A stretch of 64,000 nt of DNA from Sedimentitalea arenosa (GTDB taxonomy: Bacteria; Pseudomonadota; Alphaproteobacteria; Rhodobacterales; Rhodobacteraceae). The DNA is taken from positions 124,001-188,000 of the forward strand of contig NZ_JAELVR010000011.1 in NCBI RefSeq assembly GCF_016428585.1, read 5' to 3'. The notes beneath the pieces are model-generated. The model saw only the letters and a program-made list of their open reading frames with translations, had not been told where the DNA came from and ran no database searches. The position numbers were made by a program, and so were the translations under genes. Shown piece by piece: positions 58,407-64,000 of this stretch (the first letter of the stretch is position 1; each line of letters begins with the position of its first letter).

Positions 58407-59141
58407 TCAGCCAAGCAGCATCCAGAGCGCCATGGCGACCATCATCAGGTTCTCGGTCAGTGACACGAAGCCCAGTGGCACGTCGCTGGCCCCGCCCATG
58501 CAGGCGCATTTCAACTCGCGTCTCTCGATATAGACCGCCTTGAACACCGAAACTGCCCCGATCGTCCCGATGATCAGCGCGACTGGCGCCGCGAGCCAGA
58601 TCAGAACTCCTGACAACATCAGGACACCGGCGAGAGCCTCGGCAAAGGGATAGACATAGCTGTAGGGCACCCAGCGCCGCGCAAGCAGGTCATAATTCAG
58701 GAACATGGTCGAGAAGCTTTCGACGTCGCGCAGTTTCTGCAATGCAAGCAGACACATCGAGATGGCAATGAACCATTCTGGAAAGTGGCGCGTGACCAAT
58801 GTGCCGAAACCGGCCCAAACGCCGGCGGCTGCCATGAGCGCCGCCATTCCGAAAAGCGCGAACACCGGGGTGTAGGTCGTTTCGCCCTCGCCGCGAACCG
58901 GCTTGCCCAGGTGGTCGCGCAGAGCCTCGTACCCGCCGATACGGTCCCCATCGATGAAGGTTTGCGGCGTGGTTTTGACGCCGTTCCTTTCCATGAACGC
59001 CTCGGTTTCGGCGCGAGTGGTCAGAAGGTGGTCCTCGACCTCGAACCCCTGGCTGTCCAGCAGGTGCCTGGATTTCAGCCCATAGGGACAGAGATGATCG
59101 GGCATCACCATGCGATAGAGCTGTGCTGTCTTCCGGGTCAT
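58407..59141 (-). CDS. glutaredoxin-MauE fusion membrane protein
   Basis: A 244-residue protein joining an N-terminal glutaredoxin-like domain (residues about 7-82; active site CPYG, TTPQTFIDGDRIGGYEAL) to a four-helix MauE/DoxX-like membrane domain (about 92-243), which carries CACMGG near residue 214. CPYG lacks the second cysteine of a dithiol glutaredoxin. MauE-type proteins act in disulfide or redox chemistry at the membrane, so the fusion may pass thiol electrons across it. It overlaps the DUF305 gene by four bases. The substrate is unknown. Confidence 0.82.
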   Translation of the reverse strand: MTRKTAQLYRMVMPDHLCPYGLKSRHLLDSQGFEVEDHLLTTRAETEAFMERNGVKTTPQTFIDGDRIGGYEALRDHLGKPVRGEGETTYTPVFALFGMAALMAAAGVWAGFGTLVTRHFPEWFIAISMCLLALQKLRDVESFSTMFLNYDLLARRWVPYSYVYPFAEALAGVLMLSGVLIWLAAPVALIIGTIGAVSVFKAVYIERRELKCACMGGASDVPLGFVSLTENLMMVAMALWMLLG

Positions 59142-59620
59142 TTGCCGTCCACCTCGGGTGTTGCCACGGGGCCGCCTTCAAGTTCAGCGATCAGCGCCTT
59201 CATCTCGGCGATCTCCAGACGTTGCGCCTCGATGATGTCCTGCGCGAGGCTCTGCACCCGCGGGTCGGACAACTCGGCCCGTTCGCTGGTCAGGATGGCG
59301 ATCGAGTGGTGCGGGATCATGGCCTTCATCCAGGACACGTCCTGAACCGTGGTCTGGCTGCGCAGAAGCCAGAGCGCTGCGACGAAGAGCAGGATGGCGC
59401 CGAGATAGATCGCCCCGTTGAGACCCGGTTTTGTGTACATCCCGAGCATGAACGACAACATGACGACAGCCATCATCGCGCCCATGTAGAGCGCCATGTA
59501 GGCGCGGGTCTCGCTGAAGAACACGTGGTCCAACGCATAGCTGTTGAAATACATCAGCACGAACATCACGAGAGTCGATGTCGCGATCATGGCGAAAAAT
59601 CTAAGGTAAGTGTTTTGCAT
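59138..59620 (-). CDS. DUF305 membrane protein
   Basis: A 160-residue protein with three membrane helices in its N-terminal half (FFAMIATSTLVMFVLMYF, YMALYMGAMMAVVMLSFMLG, AIYLGAILLFVAALWLL) and a DUF305 ferritin-like segment at the C-terminus (MKAMIPHHSIAILTSERA). The HH-plus-methionine pattern of DUF305 proteins is often linked to copper or other metals. It leads a two-gene operon with the glutaredoxin fusion; GGAGGATCAG is the ribosome site. Confidence 0.85.
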   Translation of the reverse strand: MQNTYLRFFAMIATSTLVMFVLMYFNSYALDHVFFSETRAYMALYMGAMMAVVMLSFMLGMYTKPGLNGAIYLGAILLFVAALWLLRSQTTVQDVSWMKAMIPHHSIAILTSERAELSDPRVQSLAQDIIEAQRLEIAEMKALIAELEGGPVATPEVDGK

Positions 59621-59772
59621 CTGATCCTCCGTCTTTCGACCCCGTCGTCGGTGTCCGGGACGGGGTACATGGACAAAACGGGGTTCCTGCGCTGGAAGGT
59701 TCCGAAACCGTGGCGATGGACAAGCAGCCTCTCACGCGGCTAGCGTGGCGCATCGGCATTTGGGAGGATGTG

Positions 59773-60912
59773 ATGAGCGATATTCAATCGGTTCTGGACA
59801 AGGCGGTCGCGGCGCAGGATGTGCCCTTTGTGGTGGGCATGGTGGGCAACGCGGACGGCATCACTTTCAGCGGGGCCGCAGGTGACGCCGCACAGGGCCT
59901 GACGGCGGCGGAGGATACCGGCTTTCGCATCTTTTCCATGACCAAGGCGATCGGATCACTGGCGGCGATGATCCTGATCGACAGGGGCAAGATGAGCCTT
60001 GATACGCCGGTGGGCGACGTCCTGCCCGCCTGGAACGATCTGAAGGTGCTGGAAGGCTTCGACGGCGACACCCCGATCCTGCGCGCGCCCAAAACGGTGG
60101 CGACGGCACGCCACCTCGCGACCCATACGAGCGGCATGGAGTACGAGTTCTGGAACCCGGACGTTCCGAAATACATGCAGTTGACCGGGCATCCCTCGGT
60201 GTTGTCGGGACTGGTTCAATCGTTGAACTATCCGCTGACCACCGATCCCGGAACCCGCTGGGGCTATGGCCCATCGATCGACTGGTTGGGGCGGATGGTC
60301 GAGGAGGTCGACGGGCGGCGGATCGATGCGTTCTGCGCCGCCGAAATCTTCGAGCCTCTGGGCATGACCGACACCGCGTTCGAACCCGATGCGCTCAGCG
60401 ATAGGCTCTGCACCGTCAGGATGCGCGGCGAGGACGGCGGCTTCGGCCCGTTCGACCTGGCCCCGCCGCCGCATCCCGAGGTCTATGGCATGGGTCATGC
60501 GCTCTATTCCACGGCGCCCGACTACATGCGGTTTCTGCGAATGGTGCTGAACAGGGGGCAGTTGGACGGCACGCGGATCCTGTCGGAAGAGGCTTTCGAC
60601 GTGATGCTGCGCGACCAGATGAACGGGCTGCACTTCGAGAACATGCACTCGGTCGCACCGCCGGTATCGGCGGATGTCGAACTGCCGCCGGGCAGCACGC
60701 ACAGTTTCATATCCGTGCGCACCGAGAGCGATATACCCGGAAAGCGCAGCGCGGGTACGCAAAGCTGGGCCGGCGTGTGCAACACGCACTATTGGGTCAA
60801 TCCGGCCAAGGACGTGGCTGCCGTCATCATGACCCAGTCGCTGCCGTTCGGGGAGCCACGGTTCATGCAGACCTACGACGCCTATGAACGGGCGGTCTAT
60901 GCAGCGCTATAA
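59773..60912 (+). CDS. serine hydrolase (beta-lactamase/EstB family)
   Basis: A 379-residue class C beta-lactamase-fold hydrolase. The S-x-x-K motif is SMTK at residues 55-58 (FRIFSMTKAIGS), the tyrosine motif is in WGYGPSIDWLG, and the region ATHTSGMEYEFW is typical. No signal peptide is seen, so it is probably a cytoplasmic esterase rather than a cell-wall enzyme. The start at 59773 follows GGGAGGATGTG; upstream in-frame sequence is probably not coding. An MFS gene begins three bases after its stop. Confidence 0.88.
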   Translation: MSDIQSVLDKAVAAQDVPFVVGMVGNADGITFSGAAGDAAQGLTAAEDTGFRIFSMTKAIGSLAAMILIDRGKMSLDTPVGDVLPAWNDLKVLEGFDGDTPILRAPKTVATARHLATHTSGMEYEFWNPDVPKYMQLTGHPSVLSGLVQSLNYPLTTDPGTRWGYGPSIDWLGRMVEEVDGRRIDAFCAAEIFEPLGMTDTAFEPDALSDRLCTVRMRGEDGGFGPFDLAPPPHPEVYGMGHALYSTAPDYMRFLRMVLNRGQLDGTRILSEEAFDVMLRDQMNGLHFENMHSVAPPVSADVELPPGSTHSFISVRTESDIPGKRSAGTQSWAGVCNTHYWVNPAKDVAAVIMTQSLPFGEPRFMQTYDAYERAVYAAL

Positions 60913-60915
60913 GGC

Positions 60916-62094
60916 GTGACCAACCCGCCTGCGCGGCCGTGGCTGGTTCTCGTCGGTCTCGCGCTCGGCATGTGCGTGACCAACGGCTTCGCGCGTTTCG
61001 CCTATGGGTTGCTGTTGCCGGCGATGCGCAGCGAACTGGGGTGGAGCTATGCCCAGGCCGGGTGGCTGAACACCGGCAACGCCATCGGCTATATCGTCGG
61101 CGCGCTGCTCACGCTTTGGCTGATCACGCGGGTGTCGCCCTCGCGCCTGTTCGGGTTCGGCATGGTGACGACGACGCTGGCGCTGCTCGCCACCGGACTG
61201 CACGAGGCGCTGTGGTGGCAGACCCTCTGGCGAGTCGCGGCGGGAGTGTTCGGCGCGATGTCGTTTTCCACCAGTGGCGCGTTGGCTGCGCAACTGTTCC
61301 AGACCGACGCGCGGCGCAACGCGCTGGCCATCGCGCTTCTGTTCGGGTTCGGCGGCGGGCTGGGGATCGTGCTGGCCGGGGCGTCATTGCCGCTTCTCCT
61401 GGACGTGTTCGGGCCGTCCTCCTGGGCCTGGGGCTGGATCGTCGTGGGCGGATGCAGCGTGCTGTTCCTGCCGCTGAGCCTGTGGGCAGCGCGGCAATTG
61501 CACGCGCCGGTGCAGGCGGCGCAGGATCTGCGGCCGCTGCCGAACCGGCGGATGCTGGCGGAATACGCAGGCTATGCCAGCTTCGGGCTCGGCTACATCG
61601 TCTACATGACCTTCCTCGTCGCCTGGATGAGCGCGCAGGATGCGGGCGCCGGACTGATTGCGCTGGTCTGGGTTATGCTGGGCCTGTGCCAGAGCCTGTC
61701 GCCCTTCATCTGGCGGCCCGTCTTCGCGCGCTTCCCGTCGGGTCTGCCGCTGGCAATGATCCTTGCCTGCATCGCCATCGGATCGGCGTTGCCGGTGATG
61801 TTGCCCGGCGCGACGGGATTCGTGGTGTCGGCCGTAGTCTTCGGGCTTTCGGTCTTCATGGCGCCGGGCGCGGTCACCAGTTTCATCCGGCACAACCTGC
61901 CGATGCCCGACTGGGGCGCGGCGATCAGCCGGTTCACCGTGGTCTTCGCGGTGGCGCAGACCATCGGCCCTTCGGCGGCCGGCTGGCTGGGCGATCGAAG
62001 CGGCACGATCGGTGACGGGCTGCTGGGGGCGGCAGCAGTTCTGGCGCTGGGGGCAGCGGTCGCCCTATTCCAGCGCCCGTTGGAGAAAAGATAG
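60916..62094 (+). CDS. YbfB/YjiJ-type MFS transporter
   Basis: A 392-residue inner-membrane transporter with about 12 helices. The N-terminus (GLALGMCVTNGFARFAYGLL, LLPAMRSELGWSYAQAGWLN, TGNAIGYIVGALLT) is characteristic of the YbfB/YjiJ family of major facilitators. The GTG at 60916 is the probable start, three bases after the serine hydrolase stop, so the two are likely cotranscribed. The substrate is unknown. Confidence 0.85.
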   Translation: MTNPPARPWLVLVGLALGMCVTNGFARFAYGLLLPAMRSELGWSYAQAGWLNTGNAIGYIVGALLTLWLITRVSPSRLFGFGMVTTTLALLATGLHEALWWQTLWRVAAGVFGAMSFSTSGALAAQLFQTDARRNALAIALLFGFGGGLGIVLAGASLPLLLDVFGPSSWAWGWIVVGGCSVLFLPLSLWAARQLHAPVQAAQDLRPLPNRRMLAEYAGYASFGLGYIVYMTFLVAWMSAQDAGAGLIALVWVMLGLCQSLSPFIWRPVFARFPSGLPLAMILACIAIGSALPVMLPGATGFVVSAVVFGLSVFMAPGAVTSFIRHNLPMPDWGAAISRFTVVFAVAQTIGPSAAGWLGDRSGTIGDGLLGAAAVLALGAAVALFQRPLEKR

Positions 62095-62230
62095 GGCACA
62101 GGCTTGCTACCGGCGGGGGATTTGTAACCGCTAGGCGCCTTGGACGATTGCGCTTGCGGCCGCATCTCGCGATAAAGCGGGCGGCGGGGCCGCCACAGGG
62201 TGCGGTCCGATCTGTTTGGGAGGACAGGAC

Positions 62231-63244
62231 ATGACAGGAATTTCCCGCAGGGGTGCATTGGGCCTGATCGGTGGCGCGGCGGCGTTGCCGATGATCGGAT
62301 CCCCGGTGCTGGCCAATACGGCCATCAACGTGGGGGCGCTGCGTTTCACCAGCCACGCGGCCAGCTTCGTCGCATTCGAACGCGGCTATTTTGCCGAAGA
62401 AGGTCTGGACGTCAATTTCCGCTTCTTCGAGGCCGCGCAACCGATGGCAGTGGCGATCGCCTCGGGAGATGCGGACTACGCGGTAACAGCGATTTCCGGT
62501 GGTCTGATCTCGCTGGCCGAAAAGGGTGCGGCCAAGGTGATCGGCGGCGCGCTGAGCGAGGAACCGGGGATCGACGGGCAGATGATCCTGGCCAGCAATC
62601 CGGCATTCGAGGCCGGATTGACCGCCCCCGCGATGCTGGACGGCAAAAGCTTTGCAGTGACGCAGCCCGGATCATCCTTCCACTACATGGGCGCCAAGAT
62701 CGGCGCGGCCGAGAGTGCGAGCCTGAGCTACAAGCCCCTGCAGAAGGTCGGCGCGATCATCGGCGCGATGAAGTCGGGCCAGGTCGATGCCTGGACCATC
62801 GTGCCCCATATCGGCAAGGCGCTGGTCGGTGGCGGCGCGGTGCAGCAGATCGGGATGGTGGCGGACTACCTGCCCGACTACCAGGTCACGACGGTCTTCA
62901 CCTCCGCGGCGAATGCGGCCAAGGAGCGCGCCCGCACCGAAGCCTTCCTGCGGGCGTTCTCGCGCGGGGCGGATGATTTCAACGCCGCGCTGGTGGACAA
63001 GATCGCGGGCGAGGACGGTGCCGACGACATGGTCAAACTCATCCATAAATACGTCTACGCGGATCAGCCCTATGAAAAGGCCAGCAAGTCGATCGTGAAC
63101 GGCGCGATGCGGCTTAACAAGAACGCGTCGCTGAACATGGGTTCGGTCTCCGACCAGGTCGAATGGTTCAAGTCGGAGGGGCTGATCAAGGACAGCATCA
63201 CCACCGAGACGCTGGTTGATCCGAGCTATGCCGAGATGACGTAA
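62231..63244 (+). CDS. NitT/TauT-type ABC substrate-binding protein
   Basis: A 337-residue periplasmic binding protein with a Tat-like signal (MTGISRRGALGLIGGAAALP). The fold of the SsuA/THI5/NMT1 group is shown by GALRFTSHAASFVAFERGYF, AEEGLDVNFRFFEAAQPM and VTQPGSSFHYMGAKIG. It presents its ligand to the ATPase encoded next. Ligands of this group include sulfonates, nitrate and pyrimidine precursors; the sequence alone does not decide. GGGAGGACAGGAC is the ribosome site. Confidence 0.87.
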   Translation: MTGISRRGALGLIGGAAALPMIGSPVLANTAINVGALRFTSHAASFVAFERGYFAEEGLDVNFRFFEAAQPMAVAIASGDADYAVTAISGGLISLAEKGAAKVIGGALSEEPGIDGQMILASNPAFEAGLTAPAMLDGKSFAVTQPGSSFHYMGAKIGAAESASLSYKPLQKVGAIIGAMKSGQVDAWTIVPHIGKALVGGGAVQQIGMVADYLPDYQVTTVFTSAANAAKERARTEAFLRAFSRGADDFNAALVDKIAGEDGADDMVKLIHKYVYADQPYEKASKSIVNGAMRLNKNASLNMGSVSDQVEWFKSEGLIKDSITTETLVDPSYAEMT

Positions 63245-63250
63245 GCCCGG

Positions 63251-64000
63251 GTGGAACTGACGCTTGAAAAGGTGACGCACCGGTATGGCGACATGCCGGT
63301 GCTGCAGGATATCGACCTGCGTATTCCGACCGGCGAGATCCTCTGCATCGTGGGACCGTCGGGATGCGGAAAGTCCACGCTGCTGCGGCTGATCGGCGGG
63401 CTTGAGCGGCCTGACGAGGGACGCGTGCTGCAGGACGGCGCGCCGCCGCCCGGCTGTCTGAACCCGCTGACCTACGTGTTTCAGGACTTCGCCCTGCTGC
63501 CCTGGCGCAGCGTCGGCGGAAACGTCACGCTGGTGCTGGAGGATCACCGGCTGGATGGCGACGAGCGCGCCGCGATCATCGACGACGTTCTGGCCCGCAC
63601 CAACCTGTCGGCCTTTCGCAACGCCCTGCCCCGGCAGTTGTCCGGCGGAATGAAACAGCGAGTCGCCATCGCCCGCGCGCTGGCGGTCAACCCGGCGGTG
63701 ATGCTGCTGGACGAGCCTCTGTCGGCACTGGACGCACAGACCCGCGAGTTGCTGATGGAGGATCTTGTGGGTCTGTGGGCCCGGCAACCCTTTACAGCCG
63801 TCTATGTCACGCACAACCTGGCTGAGGCCGTGCGCCTGGGTCATCGCGTGGCGGTGCTCTCACGCCGGCCGGGCCGGCTGCGAGAGATGCTCGAAATCGA
63901 CATGCCGCTGGACGAGCGCGGTGTGGGCGATGCGCGGTTGGACTCGGTGCAACAGCACCTGTGGCACCTGATGAAGGACGAGGCGATGGCCGCCGATCAG
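63251..64000 (+). CDS. ABC transporter ATP-binding protein, cut by window end
   Basis: Reads from a GTG seven bases after the previous stop to the window edge without a stop (250 codons). Walker A GPSGCGKST is at residues 35-43, the Q-loop is VFQDFALLPWRSV, the signature LSGGMKQRVAIARAL and Walker B MLLDEPLSALDAQT follow, then the switch histidine in VYVTHNLAEAV. This is the SsuB/TauB type, paired with the binding protein upstream; the permease presumably follows outside the window. At this length it is nearly complete. Confidence 0.92.
   Translation, partial: MELTLEKVTHRYGDMPVLQDIDLRIPTGEILCIVGPSGCGKSTLLRLIGGLERPDEGRVLQDGAPPPGCLNPLTYVFQDFALLPWRSVGGNVTLVLEDHRLDGDERAAIIDDVLARTNLSAFRNALPRQLSGGMKQRVAIARALAVNPAVMLLDEPLSALDAQTRELLMEDLVGLWARQPFTAVYVTHNLAEAVRLGHRVAVLSRRPGRLREMLEIDMPLDERGVGDARLDSVQQHLWHLMKDEAMAADQ

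Noticed and set aside
59677-59703. GGAAC and CGTT in correct order upstream of the DUF305 gene
   Set aside because: The spacing is 18 bases, outside the 16-17 seen at all other sites; a weak promoter cannot be excluded, but I do not claim it.
62095-62230. Possible riboswitch (for example TPP) before the ABC binding-protein gene
   Set aside because: I looked for the conserved TPP-riboswitch cores and did not find them; nothing else in the leader matches a class I know.

Overview
The window looks like chromosomal DNA of a high-GC alphaproteobacterium of the Rhodobacterales (roseobacter or Paracoccus-like). The clues are a PhyR-NepR-EcfG stress module, a C4-pathway 5-aminolevulinate synthase, a PHB-type phaA-phaB pair, ETF-ubiquinone oxidoreductase, a long-chain polyprenyl diphosphate synthase, and a Paracoccus-style nor/nir/nos gene order. 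The genus is inferred from family knowledge; no 16S gene is present. I saw no tRNA, rRNA, CRISPR array, transposase or integrase.

Layout. 1-19 kb is mixed housekeeping: small lipoproteins, argH, a TlpA-like thioredoxin, tag, an EAL-domain protein, phaAB, a LysR regulator, a TrmN6-like methylase, a polyprenyl diphosphate synthase, ispE, a TPR protein, ETF-QO, a Tat-exported molybdenum hydroxylase pair, greA and a membrane protein. 19.3-27.5 kb is a compact general-stress-response island. It holds phyR, nepR, ecfG and a HisKA_2 kinase, next to CsbD, PNPOx-like, DUF2254, formate/nitrite-transporter-family, PLDc_N, DUF883, DUF1328 and Dps-like genes. Seven exact GGAAC-N16/17-CGTT sites plus one near match are correctly oriented in front of these genes, so most of the island can be read as a local EcfG regulon.

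28.7-57.0 kb is a denitrification island that reduces nitrite to N2. It contains hemA, a cysteine-poor Fnr/Dnr-type regulator with a coupled DUF4202 gene, norCBQDEF (minus), nirI (minus) divergent from nirS-E-C-F-DL-G-H-J-N (plus), a CbiX-like chelatase and a small membrane protein. A nos operon (nosC-like, R, Z, D, F, Y, L, X) on the minus strand ends with a cytochrome c gene. The nir and nos operons converge on one hairpin at 47.5 kb. Fnr-type boxes (TTGAC-N4-GTCAA or one mismatch) lie between hemA and the regulator, between nirI and nirS, and upstream of the nos operon. No nitrate reductase is seen. Most genes within each operon overlap by a few bases, which implies translational coupling.

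57.3-64 kb returns to ordinary genes: pheS (without pheT beside it), a glutaredoxin-MauE fusion with a DUF305 protein, a serine hydrolase, a YbfB-type MFS transporter, and the start of a NitT/TauT-type ABC importer cut off by the window end. In the denitrification island, NirS makes NO, NorCB makes N2O and NosZ makes N2. NirE, the CbiX-like protein, NirDL/G/H, NirJ, NirF and NirN would together build heme d1 for NirS, and the cytochromes deliver electrons.
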